Of a DNA stretch of 52,827 bases, positions 35,417-46,049 are shown one piece after another. The first letter of the stretch is position 1; the number at the start of each line of letters is the position of its first letter. A program made the translations under genes and the position numbers. The stretch is taken from assembly GCF_934309415.1 (NCBI RefSeq), contig NZ_CAKRDI010000021.1:1-52827 (forward strand), read 5' to 3'. This stretch comes from an uncultured Mediterraneibacter sp. (GTDB lineage Bacteria > Bacillota > Clostridia > Lachnospirales > Lachnospiraceae). Under the pieces are notes generated by a model. It was not told the origin of the DNA and searched no databases. It saw only the letters and a list, made by a program, of their open reading frames with translations.

Positions 35417-35559
35417 GTTAATGTTCACTCCAATGTCAATCACTTCGCTGATTGGCATGGAGGATGCACGTATTGTCTTGAATGTATCTCGTCCATCGCC
35501 AAAGGCGATTCTAAATGACGAGATACGTTACTGTTTGCAGCTATGCTGTGAACAGTAAC
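35417..35559 (-). repeat. 143-bp structured repeat element, full copy (minus)
   Basis: Read on the minus strand it has three parts. Part A is the 33-bp palindrome (35527-35559). Part B is a two-step hairpin, GTATCTCGTC with GACGAGATAC and inside it ATCGCC-TTT-GGCGAT. Part C has a stem with CAATCA/TGATTG and CTCCA/TGGAG and ends in GAACATTAAC. It aligns end to end with the copy at 36975-37117, same length. Differences in the part B stems are matched on both arms. It fills the start of the topA-codY gap and encodes nothing visible. Confidence 0.88.
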
Positions 35560-35687
35560 AAATAATGTGAAAAAATAAAGACGGTATGAGGAAAATTTAT
35601 TGATGTTTTCAGAATTGTATGATAATATAATTTTGGTTAATAAATTTTTTGGATTTGTATATACAACTTGAAGGTATGGAGGAAACA

Positions 35688-36467
35688 ATGAGCGTACAAT
35701 TATTGGATAAAACCAGAAAAATAAATAAATTGCTGCACAATAATAATTCCAGTAAAGTTGTGTTTAATGATATCTGTGCCGTACTGACAGAGATTCTTGA
35801 TTCAAACGTACTGGTTGTCAGCAAAAAGGGAAAGATCCTTGGAGTGAGCAAGTGTGATCACGTAAGAGAGATCCATGAACTGATCACGGAATCAGTAGGA
35901 TCACATATCGATGGTATGCTGAATGAGAGACTTTTAAGTGTTCTTTCCACAAAAGAAAATGTAAATCTTGAAACACTTGGATTTTCTGCTGACGCAGTGG
36001 AGGGATGTCAGGCGATCATCACTCCGATTGATATTGCGGGAGAGCGTCTTGGAACATTGTTTATTTATAAACAGGATGCAGGGTATTCCATTGATGATAT
36101 TATTCTGAGTGAATATGGAACTGCCGTTGTAGGACTTGAGATGCTTCGTTCTGTCAATGAGGAGAGTGCGGAAGAGACACGTAAGGAACATGTAGTTCAG
36201 GCTGCAATCGGAACACTTTCATTCTCAGAGCTTGAAGCGATCATACACATCTTTAAAGAACTGGATGGAACAGAAGGAATCCTTGTGGCAAGCAAAGTGG
36301 CAGACCGCGTTGGAATTACCCGTTCTGTGATTGTCAATGCACTTCGTAAATTTGAGAGTGCCGGTGTGATTGAATCCCGTTCTTCCGGTATGAAGGGAAC
36401 TTATATTAAAGTCCTGAATGATTATGTGTTCACAGAACTTGAGCGTATTGAGAAAGAGCGGATGTAA
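35688..36467 (+). CDS. codY: Global transcription regulator CodY
   Basis: CodY represses starvation genes when GTP and branched-chain amino acids are plentiful. The protein has 259 residues: an N-terminal GAF domain from VQLLDKTRKINKLL, and a C-terminal winged helix-turn-helix with ASKVADRVGITRSVIVNALRKFESAGVIESRS, the almost invariant CodY recognition motif. The ATG at 35688 follows GGAGGAAAC; an in-frame start at 35649 would add 13 unconserved residues. It lies downstream of topA as in many Firmicutes but separated by a repeat element, so it probably has its own promoter in 35575-35660 (TATAAT at 35626-35631). Confidence 0.95.
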   Translation: MSVQLLDKTRKINKLLHNNNSSKVVFNDICAVLTEILDSNVLVVSKKGKILGVSKCDHVREIHELITESVGSHIDGMLNERLLSVLSTKENVNLETLGFSADAVEGCQAIITPIDIAGERLGTLFIYKQDAGYSIDDIILSEYGTAVVGLEMLRSVNEESAEETRKEHVVQAAIGTLSFSELEAIIHIFKELDGTEGILVASKVADRVGITRSVIVNALRKFESAGVIESRSSGMKGTYIKVLNDYVFTELERIEKERM

Positions 36468-36504
36468 TGATCTGAGTGATCGGACTCGCCGGAGTGTGTC
36501 TGAG

Positions 36505-36539
36505 CATAAGATTGCTGTTGTGAAAGCAATGTACTTATG
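36505..36539. other. Two-step hairpin after codY
   Basis: CATAAG-ATTGCT (36505-36516) pairs with AGCAAT-GTA-CTTATG (36525-36539). No T-run follows, so it is either a weak terminator or an mRNA end structure. An AGTGTGTCTGA motif lies just before it at 36492. Confidence 0.45.
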
Positions 36540-36603
36540 TGTATGATTCTGATTTTGAGAGTTTTGGCGTGCAACGATAAAGAGTTCAGAAGGGAAGCAG
36601 AAT

Positions 36604-36909
36604 ATGTACGAGGGAAACCCGGTCGATCTGCAGATGGAGAAAGTGATTTCTGCAGATGGAATATTTGACGATACAACAAGAGCATGCAGTGTGTACAGGT
36701 ATGATGAGGAAGAGGATTACATCTATCTGGAGCTGAAAGAAGATAAGCTGACCAATATTTATCTGGATGCGAAGTACAGATGTTATATATCGACAAAGGC
36801 AGAACTGCTGGGATGCAGCGGTGTTGTGAAAGAGCGCTACAGAACAGAAGATCTGAATATTTTAAAATTTAAGATTGAGAATGGATTTTATAATATAAAG
36901 AGAAGATAG
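36604..36909 (+). CDS. Hypothetical 101-residue protein (possibly PilZ/YcgR N-domain-like)
   Basis: A small soluble protein, recognised only as hypothetical. AGAAGGGAAGCAGAAT gives a ribosome site, codon use is like the neighbours, and the frame is closed by a normal stop, so it is likely real. The alternating pattern YIYLELKEDKLTNIYLDAKYRCYI followed by GCSGVVKERYRTEDLNILKFKIENGFY (all beta-strand-like) vaguely recalls the N-terminal domain of YcgR-type proteins, but this is a guess. It follows codY after 136 bases and a strong terminator comes after it (37128-37174). No signal peptide or membrane segment. Confidence 0.7.
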   Translation: MYEGNPVDLQMEKVISADGIFDDTTRACSVYRYDEEEDYIYLELKEDKLTNIYLDAKYRCYISTKAELLGCSGVVKERYRTEDLNILKFKIENGFYNIKRR

Positions 36910-36931
36910 TTCTTACCTGAAAAAGTGAGAA

Positions 36932-36964
36932 ATCATTGTTCAGAGCAATCCTGTGAACAGTGAT
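36932..36964 (-). repeat. Dispersed palindrome, variant copy
   Basis: ATCATTGTTCAGAG-CAATC-CTGTGAACAGTGAT: 33 bases, arms pair at ATCA/TGAT and TGTTCA/TGAACA. It lies 10 bases before the full 143-bp element. Confidence 0.65.
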
Positions 36965-36974
36965 CTGAGAAAGG

Positions 36975-37117
36975 GTTACTGTTCACAGCGTAGCTGCAAA
37001 CAGTAACGCATCTCGCCATTTAGAATCGTCTGCGACGATGGGCGAGATGCATTCAGGCCAAAACGTGCATTCTCCATGCCAATCAGCGGAGTGATTGACA
37101 TGGGAATGAACAGTAAC
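36975..37117 (+). repeat. 143-bp structured repeat element, full copy (plus)
   Basis: Part A at 36975-37007 is GTTACTGTTCACAG-CGTAG-CTGCAAACAGTAAC. Part B is GCATCTCGCC with GGCGAGATGC, and inside ATCGTC-TGC-GACGAT. Part C begins ATTCAGGCCAAAACGT, folds CATTC/CCATG/CAATCA against TGATTG/CATGG/AATG, and ends GAACAGTAAC, repeating the right end of part A. It is the inverted counterpart of the element at 35417-35559; together they flank codY and the small gene after it. Confidence 0.9.
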
Positions 37118-37127
37118 GAGAAAGGAC

Positions 37128-37174
37128 CACAGAAGAGATGAGAGAAACGGAAATCATTTCTTCTGTGTTTTTTT
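37128..37174 (+). terminator. Terminator after the 36604-36909 gene
   Basis: CACAGAAGAGATGA (37128-37141) pairs with TCATTTCTTCTGTG (37154-37167), 13 of 14 standard pairs plus one G-T, then seven T's. A strong intrinsic terminator immediately downstream of the repeat element. Confidence 0.9.
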
Positions 37175-37214
37175 ATATATCAGGAAAGTACTCTTTCTAA
37201 TATATAAAAATAAT

Positions 37215-37264
37215 GTTGTTGTTCACAGGCAATCCCTGGAAATAGTAATGTATCTCGCCATTAT
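37215..37264 (+). repeat. Truncated copy of the 143-bp element
   Basis: GTTGTTGTTCACAGGCAATC, then CCTGGAAATAGTAA and TGTATCTCGCCATTA. It matches part A and the first 14 bases of part B, then ends. It stands about 30 bases upstream of the groES -35 box. Confidence 0.65.
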
Positions 37265-37295
37265 CTTTTATCTTTATAAAAAATATGTAAACTGG

Positions 37296-37324
37296 TTGAC
37301 AAATGAGGTGCAGAGTGCTATTTT
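37296..37324 (+). promoter_or_regulatory. groESL promoter
   Basis: TTGACA (37296-37301), 17-base spacer, TATTTT (37319-37324). The CIRCE operator lies directly downstream, so HrcA bound there would block the polymerase. GAGTGCTA at 37313-37320, overlapping the -10 box, copies one CIRCE half-site. Confidence 0.8.
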
Positions 37325-37335
37325 ATATTCATGGG

Positions 37336-37362
37336 TTAGCACTCAAGCTAAACGAGTGCTAA
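37336..37362. promoter_or_regulatory. CIRCE element (HrcA operator)
   Basis: TTAGCACTC (37336-37344), nine bases, GAGTGCTAA (37354-37362): exact match to the consensus CIRCE inverted repeat. It places groES-groEL under the heat-shock repressor HrcA, whose gene is not in the window. Confidence 0.98.
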
Positions 37363-37435
37363 TAAAACCACTACTCATAGGACACACTAATATGAGCAGC
37401 ATCGAATAAGTTCAATTGTTCAAGGAGGAATTACA

Positions 37436-37720
37436 ATGAAATTAGTACCATTAGGTGACAAGATCGTTTTAAAACAGTTAGAAGCAGAAGAAACAACAAA
37501 ATCAGGTATCGTATTACCGGGACAGGCAAAAGAGAAACCACAGGAAGCAGAAGTAATCGCAGTAGGACCTGGCGGAGTTGTAGATGGTAAAGAAGTTGTA
37601 ATGCAGGTAAAAGTTGGGGATAAAGTTATTTATTCTAAATACGCAGGAACAGATGTAGAACTTGAAGGAGAGAAATACATCATTGTAAAACAGAATGATA
37701 TTCTTGCAATCGTAGAGTAA
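37436..37720 (+). CDS. groS: Co-chaperonin GroES
   Basis: The 94-residue lid of the GroEL chamber. It begins MKLVPLGDKIVLKQLEAEE, contains the mobile loop TTKSGIVLPGQAKEKPQ, and ends KYIIVKQNDILAIVE. AAGGAGGAATTAC is a near-ideal ribosome site. It is controlled by the CIRCE operator and followed by groEL after 108 bases. Confidence 0.97.
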   Translation: MKLVPLGDKIVLKQLEAEETTKSGIVLPGQAKEKPQEAEVIAVGPGGVVDGKEVVMQVKVGDKVIYSKYAGTDVELEGEKYIIVKQNDILAIVE

Positions 37721-37722
37721 TT

Positions 37723-37751
37723 GTTATTGTTTACAGAAATTGTGAACAGCA
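37723..37751 (-). repeat. Dispersed palindrome inside the groES-groEL gap
   Basis: GTTATTGTTTACAG-AAAT-TGTGAACAGCA lies 2 bases after the groES stop, between two genes of one operon. It would be part of the groESL mRNA as a hairpin, so it can affect the balance of the two products. Confidence 0.65.
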
Positions 37752-37765
37752 GCAGAAAATTATAA

Positions 37766-39454
<1,689 letters not shown>

Positions 39455-39486
39455 TTCATTTCCCGAATCAGACAGAACGGAAGAAA

Positions 39487-39534
39487 CAAAAAGAGAGAAG
39501 AAAGAGGCGAAGAACCTTTTTCTTCTCTTTTTAT
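39487..39534 (+). terminator. Terminator of groESL
   Basis: A purine-rich arm (GAGAAGAAAGAGG) pairs with CCTTTTTCTTCTC, followed by TTTTT. Mostly A-T and G-T pairs with a few mismatches. The remaining 39535-39740 shows no gene. Confidence 0.7.
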
Positions 39535-39740
39535 ATTAAGAAGGTGCACTGCGGCAGATATTTTACAGAAAGTATTTTTCAGACAGGCTTCGGGATAAAC
39601 AGTATTCAGGTATTTTAGCGTCTGACAGGGGAATAAATGGGTGGAATGACTTGTTAATAGATGTGAATTTATAAGTATAACTTAATAATAATGGTTAATA
39701 TAAATCAATATGAATTTCCCTTGTGACGCCGGAAAAGCTC

Positions 39741-41274
<1,534 letters not shown>

Positions 41275-41452
41275 TATAAAAGAATATACAGAATGTCTTT
41301 GGACGGTTCTGTAAAATCAAAAGAACAGATAAACTATCATTGCAAGTCAAAAATCGAAGAATGTAAGGAATGAAAGTTTTTAACTTCTTTTATTCCCGAT
41401 GTCTTTTAAATAAAAAAGTTAACAATTTAATAAAATAATATATATACGCCCG

Positions 41453-41507
41453 ACAGTACTCTGTGGCAGTGGGATTTATTTCCGGCTGTGCAGAGTACTG
41501 TTTTTTT
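41453..41507 (+). terminator. Terminator of guaB
   Basis: ACAGTACTCTG (41453-41463) pairs perfectly with CAGAGTACTGT (41491-41501), followed by seven T's. The 27-base loop is unusually large. It lies 180 bases after the guaB stop; the stretch between holds nothing recognisable. Confidence 0.85.
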
Positions 41508-41645
41508 CATAAGTTATTTTCGCTTTTTATAAGAATTTATTCATAATCCTTTAGAAAAATTATGATATGATACAAAATAGAACAGAGTAATTGACTGGCA
41601 GGAAAGAAAGTTTATCAGAAGATAAAAGGACAGAGGAAAAGCAAA

Positions 41646-42374
41646 ATGACAGAACATAAAAACCAGAATGGAAGAAAACAAACGCAAAACAGGGGGAAAA
41701 AGAGTCCCGGAACAGGGCGGCGTGTGAATAACGCGGCAAAAAGAAAAAGACAGAGAATCAGAAAAGTCAGGGTGATGCGTCTGCTTCTGGTATTGGCAGT
41801 TCTGGCAATAATTGTAATTCTGGCAAGATCCTGTTCTGATAATAGTGAAGTATATAAAAAAGTGAATGTGGATGCAGAAGAACCGGCAATTGATGTGCAG
41901 CTTCTGGATGTGAATCCATATTCAAGACCGGGCACTACCATCGACCAGGTGAATGGTGTAGTGGTTCATTATACGGCCAATCCAGGAAGTACAGCTCAGG
42001 AGAACAGAGACTATTTTAATGGATTAAAAGACAGTCATGAGACAGAAGCGAGCAGTAATTTTGTGATTGGTCTGGAAGGAGAAATTATTCAGTGTGTGCC
42101 AACCTGGGAAATAGCATATGCTTCCAACAATCGGAATTCAGACACAGTTTCTATTGAGTGCTGTCATCCGGATGAAACAGGAAAGTTTACAGATGCGACA
42201 TATAAATCGCTTGTCAAATTGACCGCCTGGCTGTGTGAAAAGTATGATCTGACAGAGGATGATGTGATCCGGCATTATGATGTGACCGGAAAAATCTGTC
42301 CGAAATATTTTGTAGATCATGAAAATGCCTGGAATCAGTTTAAAGAAAATGTGGGAGATGCATTGAAGAAATAA
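41646..42374 (+). CDS. N-acetylmuramoyl-L-alanine amidase, membrane-anchored
   Basis: A 242-residue Amidase_2 (PGRP/T7-lysozyme fold) protein. A lysine/arginine-rich cytoplasmic head of about 43 residues is followed by one membrane helix (about 44-60, LLLVLAVLAIIVILA) and an outer domain. The zinc ligands fit His108 (VVVHYTA), His210 (IRHYDVTGK) and Cys218 (KICPKYF). It would cut the bond between muramic acid and L-alanine in peptidoglycan. AGAGGAAAAGCAAA precedes the ATG. It stands alone, with a dispersed palindrome after the stop. Confidence 0.9.
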   Translation: MTEHKNQNGRKQTQNRGKKSPGTGRRVNNAAKRKRQRIRKVRVMRLLLVLAVLAIIVILARSCSDNSEVYKKVNVDAEEPAIDVQLLDVNPYSRPGTTIDQVNGVVVHYTANPGSTAQENRDYFNGLKDSHETEASSNFVIGLEGEIIQCVPTWEIAYASNNRNSDTVSIECCHPDETGKFTDATYKSLVKLTAWLCEKYDLTEDDVIRHYDVTGKICPKYFVDHENAWNQFKENVGDALKK

Positions 42375-42388
42375 AACACTTAAAAAAG

Positions 42389-42421
42389 GTTACTGTTCAC
42401 AGCATAGCTGCAAACAGTAAC
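42389..42421 (+). repeat. Dispersed 33-bp palindrome, copy
   Basis: GTTACTGTTCACAG-CATAG-CTGCAAACAGTAAC, a consensus copy in plus orientation 14 bases after the amidase stop. It may serve as the 3' end hairpin of that transcript, though no T-run follows. Confidence 0.88.
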
Positions 42422-42454
42422 TTAAAAAGTGCGGTAAATATGCAATTTTCTACC

Positions 42455-42483
42455 TTGTCATGTAAAGGGGGAGTTGTTATAAT
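42455..42483 (+). promoter_or_regulatory. Promoter of the aroQ-aroK fusion gene
   Basis: TTGTCA (42455-42460), 17-base spacer, TATAAT (42478-42483). It is about 205 bases upstream of the ATG, leaving a long leader with no clear riboswitch. Confidence 0.75.
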
Positions 42484-42693
42484 AAAATGTACTTTAATTT
42501 GGTTCTTAAACAAAGTGCAAGAATCAGAACTGTTACTTTATCATTTTCAGAAAAATCAGATAGATTCATGGAAAGAATAAAGAAAGAGATATTTTAAATG
42601 GATGGACAGATGTTTATGATATACGTCTACAGAATGCTTTCCGGGATAAAGTGACAGATTACATAATAGATAAGGAATTGTGGAGGTTTAGAG

Positions 42694-43485
42694 ATGAACG
42701 ATCTGGAGATGTACCGTGAGCAGCTTGCCATGTGTGACGACAAGATAATTGATGCTCTTGTAGAGAGAAATACGATCATAGAAAAGATTATGGCTTATAA
42801 GGAGACTTATGGAATGCCAATCCTTCAGCCAGCTCAGGAGGAAAAACAGGAACGCAGACTGAAAGAAAAATTACAGGATAACAAATATCAGGAAGAGATT
42901 CATGATGTATTTCAGAGAATCCTCAGAAACAGTAAGAGAATTCAGGCACGTAAGCTGTTCTCCTACAATATTGTCCTGATTGGATTTATGGGAGCAGGAA
43001 AATCAACCATCTCTGATTATCTGAGTACAATGTTTGACATGAAGCTGGTAGAGATGGATCAGGAAATCGTAGAACGTGAAGAGATGAGTATCCCGGATAT
43101 TTTTGCTACATATGGAGAAGAATATTTCCGTAATCTGGAGACAAATCTGTTAAAAGAGCTTCAGGAAGGGGAGAACTGCATTATTTCCTGTGGCGGTGGT
43201 GTTGCCATGCGTGAACAGAATGTAGTCGAGATGAAGAAGAAAGGAAGAGTCGTTCTTCTGACAGCAAGCCCGGAGACAATTCTGGAGCGAGTAAAAGACA
43301 GCAATGACCGTCCGATTCTGAATGGAAACAAGAACGTAGAGTTTATCGCAGATATGATGGAGAAGCGTCGTGAAAAATATGAGGCGGCTGCCGATGTTGT
43401 AATTCAGACAGACAACAAATCAATCCTTGAGATCAGCGAAGAACTGATCACCAAACTGACGGAGTTAGATGAAGAGAATGTTTGA
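42694..43485 (+). CDS. Chorismate mutase-shikimate kinase fusion
   Basis: Two shikimate-pathway enzymes in one 263-residue chain. Residues 1-85 are an AroQ-type chorismate mutase: LAMCDDKIIDALVERN, IMAYKETYGMPILQP. Residues 91-263 are a shikimate kinase: P-loop GFMGAGKST at 97-105, the acidic shikimate site in LVEMDQEI, GEEYFRNLE and CGGGVAMRE, then the lid in DRPILNG. Both halves look complete. Shikimate kinase acts three steps before the chorismate that the mutase consumes, so this is not a direct substrate hand-over. GTGGAGGTTTAGAG is the ribosome site. It overlaps the yqeG-like gene by 17 bases. Confidence 0.92.
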   Translation: MNDLEMYREQLAMCDDKIIDALVERNTIIEKIMAYKETYGMPILQPAQEEKQERRLKEKLQDNKYQEEIHDVFQRILRNSKRIQARKLFSYNIVLIGFMGAGKSTISDYLSTMFDMKLVEMDQEIVEREEMSIPDIFATYGEEYFRNLETNLLKELQEGENCIISCGGGVAMREQNVVEMKKKGRVVLLTASPETILERVKDSNDRPILNGNKNVEFIADMMEKRREKYEAAADVVIQTDNKSILEISEELITKLTELDEENV

Positions 43486-43981
43486 GAAATTTTTCCCGGA
43501 TGAATATCTGGCATCCACATATAGTATACCATTTGAAGAGTTATACGAGAAGGGATACAGAGGGGTTATCTTTGATATTGATAATACACTGGTTCCACAT
43601 GGAGCACCGGCCAACGACCGGGCAAAGAAACTGTTTCAGCGACTGAAAGAGATTGGATTTGAGTCCTGTCTTCTGTCAAATAACCAGAAGGCAAGAGTGG
43701 AGATGTTTAATAAGGAGATCCATACACATTATATTTATAATGCTTTTAAGCCGGGAACAAAGAATTATCTTCGTGCCATGGAAATTATGGGAACTGAGAA
43801 AGAGAATACTTTGTTTGTGGGAGATCAGCTTTTTACAGATGTGTGGGGAGCAAAAAGAGCAGGAATTCACAATATTCTGGTACGTCCGATTGACCCAAAA
43901 GAGGAGATTCAGATTGTTTTGAAACGTTATCTGGAGAAGATTGTGCTTCATTTTTACAAGAAGAGTAAAGAAAAAGATTGA
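43469..43981 (+). CDS. yqeG: YqeG family HAD phosphatase
   Basis: A 170-residue HAD-family hydrolase (subclass IIIA, YqeG). Motif I is FDIDNTLVPHG, motif II is CLLSNN, the lysine is in AFKPGTKNYL, and motif IV is FVGDQLFTDVWGAKRAG. Relatives dephosphorylate phosphatidylglycerophosphate or unknown small substrates. ATG 43469 has GGAG 4 bases upstream; ATG 43478 is also possible and would lose 3 residues. Its start lies inside the end of the fusion gene, so the two are co-translated. Confidence 0.9.
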   Translation: MKRMFEKFFPDEYLASTYSIPFEELYEKGYRGVIFDIDNTLVPHGAPANDRAKKLFQRLKEIGFESCLLSNNQKARVEMFNKEIHTHYIYNAFKPGTKNYLRAMEIMGTEKENTLFVGDQLFTDVWGAKRAGIHNILVRPIDPKEEIQIVLKRYLEKIVLHFYKKSKEKD

Positions 43982-44052
43982 AAAAAGTAGAAAATTAGTA
44001 TAGAATGATATAAGCAATGTCTGAACGCTAAGCAATTGAAGGAGGATTATAC

Positions 44053-44610
44053 ATGGTTTCAGCAGGAGATTTTAAGAATGGTTTAACAATTGAGATTGAA
44101 GGAAATATTTTCCAGATTCTGGAGTTCCAGCATGTAAAACCGGGAAAAGGTGCAGCATTCGTTAGAACAAAATTAAAAAATATCATCAGTGGTGGTGTAG
44201 TGGAGAAAACATTCCGCCCAACAGAGAAATTTGAAAATGCTCATATCGAAAGAAAGGAAATGCAGTACCTGTATCAGGATGGAGATCTGTATAACTTCAT
44301 GGACGTAGAGACATATGATCAGATTGCACTGAACTCTGATGTTGTTGGTGATGCACTGAAATTCGTAAAAGAGAACGAAAACGTTAAGATCTGTTCCCAC
44401 AAAGGAAACGTATTCTCAGTAGAGCCACCGCTGTTCGTTGAACTGGCAATCACAGAGACAGAGCCAGGATTCAAGGGAGATACAGCTCAGGGAGCTACAA
44501 AACCGGCTATCGTTGAAACAGGCGCTACAGTTATGGTACCGCTGTTCGTTGAGACAGGAGATGTGCTGAAGATTGATACACGTACAGGAGAATATCTGTC
44601 CAGAGTTTAA
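44053..44610 (+). CDS. efp: Elongation factor P
   Basis: EF-P relieves ribosome stalling at proline runs. It has 185 residues in three beta domains. The tip of domain I is [10 protein letters not shown], with Lys32 the position modified in many species; the ending [17 protein letters not shown] is standard. AAGGAGGATTATAC is the ribosome site. No EpmA or YmfI-like modification gene is in the window. Followed by two hairpins. Confidence 0.97.
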   Translation: MVSAGDFKNGLTIEIEGNIFQILEFQHVKPGKGAAFVRTKLKNIISGGVVEKTFRPTEKFENAHIERKEMQYLYQDGDLYNFMDVETYDQIALNSDVVGDALKFVKENENVKICSHKGNVFSVEPPLFVELAITETEPGFKGDTAQGATKPAIVETGATVMVPLFVETGDVLKIDTRTGEYLSRV

Positions 44611-44625
44611 TCGAATCAAGTAAGT

Positions 44626-44660
44626 CCCCTGCTTCAATTGCGAAAAGCAATTGGGTGGGG
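44626..44660. other. Nested hairpin after efp
   Basis: CCCC (44626-44629) faces GGGG (44657-44660), enclosing CAATTGC-GAAAA-GCAATTG (44635-44653). No T-run. It is probably an mRNA 3' structure ahead of the real terminator. Confidence 0.5.
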
Positions 44661-44700
44661 AATTGCCAGAATTTCTGACAATTAAAAAATTGACAAAAAT

Positions 44701-44750
44701 GAGAGATTCTATTTTAAAAGAGTATATCTTTTGAGGTGGAATCTCTTTTT
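44701..44750 (+). terminator. Terminator of efp
   Basis: GAGATTC (44703-44709) pairs with GAATCTC (44739-44745), followed by TTTTT. An inner stem AAAAGA/TCTTTT (44716-44732) stacks inside. Confidence 0.8.
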
Positions 44751-44951
44751 GCAGTTTGAAAATATGTTTGGAATACGATTCCTATAGTTTAAACATCTGA
44801 TTCTCAATTCTGACTAAGTGTGTCTGAAAGAATTATTCCAGCAAGCTGCTTGTGATCTGTTGACGGATATTTATTTTCATTTGGTTGACGAAAAAATTAA
44901 ATTGTAATGTTTTAACGAAAATTTGCAGTTCGATTTATGCAGATTGTGCTA

Positions 44952-44980
44952 TTGTCATCTCTGATGCGTTCAGATATAAT
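44952..44980 (+). promoter_or_regulatory. Promoter of the DUF5688-adhesin operon
   Basis: TTGTCA (44952-44957), 17-base spacer, TATAAT (44975-44980). It gives a leader of about 115 bases before the DUF5688 gene. Upstream, 44751-44950 holds an AGTGTGTCTGAAA motif at 44817 and nothing else recognised. Confidence 0.75.
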
Positions 44981-45020
44981 GGAGAGCACATAATATTGTT
45001 CTATTTATAAAAATGATCTA

Positions 45021-45042
45021 TTTCATGTAAGTTTCATGTAAG
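45021..45042 (+). repeat. 11-bp perfect direct repeat in the leader
   Basis: TTTCATGTAAG occurs twice in tandem (45021-45031, 45032-45042), a spacing of one helical turn. Just after, ACAGTTCGT (from about 45049) resembles a LytTR-type half-site. The repeats lie downstream of the promoter, so a bound protein would repress, unless a second promoter exists. Confidence 0.55.
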
Positions 45043-45101
45043 TGGCACAGTTCGTGTCGGTTTTCTCAAAATTTTAAAGCCGTATTTCAGGAAGGAGAAG
45101 A

Positions 45102-46049
45102 ATGAATTATACAGAATTTGTAAATGCGGTAGAGGAAAAAATGAATTTAAAATTGAAGGGCGGTGAAAAAGTAACTTTATATACAGCCTTAAAAAATAAT
45201 GGGACAGAACGTAAAGGCGTTATGATTGAGGTGCCTGATGTGAATGTATCTCCAACGATCTATCTTGAGGAGTTTTACAGCAAATATCAGGAAGGAAAAA
45301 CGATTGACGGTATCGTGGATGAACTGATTGAATTATATGAGGAGATTCGTCAGGATCAATCCTGGGATTATGAAAAGGTTTTGAGCTTCGAAGGGGTGAA
45401 GGACAGAATTGTTTTCAAACTGATCAATACACAGCAGAATCAGATGCTGCTTGAACGTGTCCCACACAGAAAACTGCTGGATCTTTCTCTTGTATTTTAT
45501 GTGTTATTTGAGGCAAACTGTGAAGAAACAGCCGCGATGATGATTACAAATGCCCATGCAGAGAGATGGGAAGTAGATGAGGGAATGTTGTGGAATGTAG
45601 CGGTTGAGAATTGCAGAAGACTGCTACCGGCAGAGTGTTTTACGATGAATTATGCCATGTGTGAATTGATGGGGGTGGCTGAACATTCAACGCGGGTGGA
45701 TAACGATCTGTTGGTGGCAGAGAAGACAGAAAGAGACAGAATGTATGTACTTTCTAATAAGGTACGTAATTTTGGAGCGGCCTGCATTGCATATCCATAT
45801 GTACTTGAGATGATCGGAGAGATTCTGAAAGAAGATTTTTATGTACTTCCGAGCAGTGTCCATGAAGTTGTGATTGTCCCAAGTTCAGGCGGTATCTGTA
45901 GCTATGAGATGGATGAGATGATCCGGGAGATCAACGAAACGCAGGTGCCGGATGAGGAAATCTTAAGCGATCATGCGTATTATTTTGATCATATCAGTCG
46001 TGAACTCCGGATGAGAAGAAAGGAATCTTTCAGGGAGGCGCGCGGATGA
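45102..46049 (+). CDS. DUF5688 family protein
   Basis: A 315-residue protein of the DUF5688 family as I recognise it from Lachnospiraceae. It starts MNYTEFVNAVEEKMN; central parts are VKDRIVFKLINTQQN, LERVPHRKLLDLSLVFYVL, and the end has VPSSGGICSYEMDEMIREIN. No signal peptide or membrane segment, so cytoplasmic. Function unknown. GAAGGAGAAGA is the ribosome site. It overlaps the adhesin gene by 4 bases (ATGA), so the two are made together. Many related genes stand alone, so this pairing may be specific. Confidence 0.83.
   Translation: MNYTEFVNAVEEKMNLKLKGGEKVTLYTALKNNGTERKGVMIEVPDVNVSPTIYLEEFYSKYQEGKTIDGIVDELIELYEEIRQDQSWDYEKVLSFEGVKDRIVFKLINTQQNQMLLERVPHRKLLDLSLVFYVLFEANCEETAAMMITNAHAERWEVDEGMLWNVAVENCRRLLPAECFTMNYAMCELMGVAEHSTRVDNDLLVAEKTERDRMYVLSNKVRNFGAACIAYPYVLEMIGEILKEDFYVLPSSVHEVVIVPSSGGICSYEMDEMIREINETQVPDEEILSDHAYYFDHISRELRMRRKESFREARG

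Noticed and set aside
41453..41507. Purine riboswitch after guaB
   Set aside because: The element is downstream of guaB, has perfect terminator features, and no purine-aptamer layout before the amidase gene.
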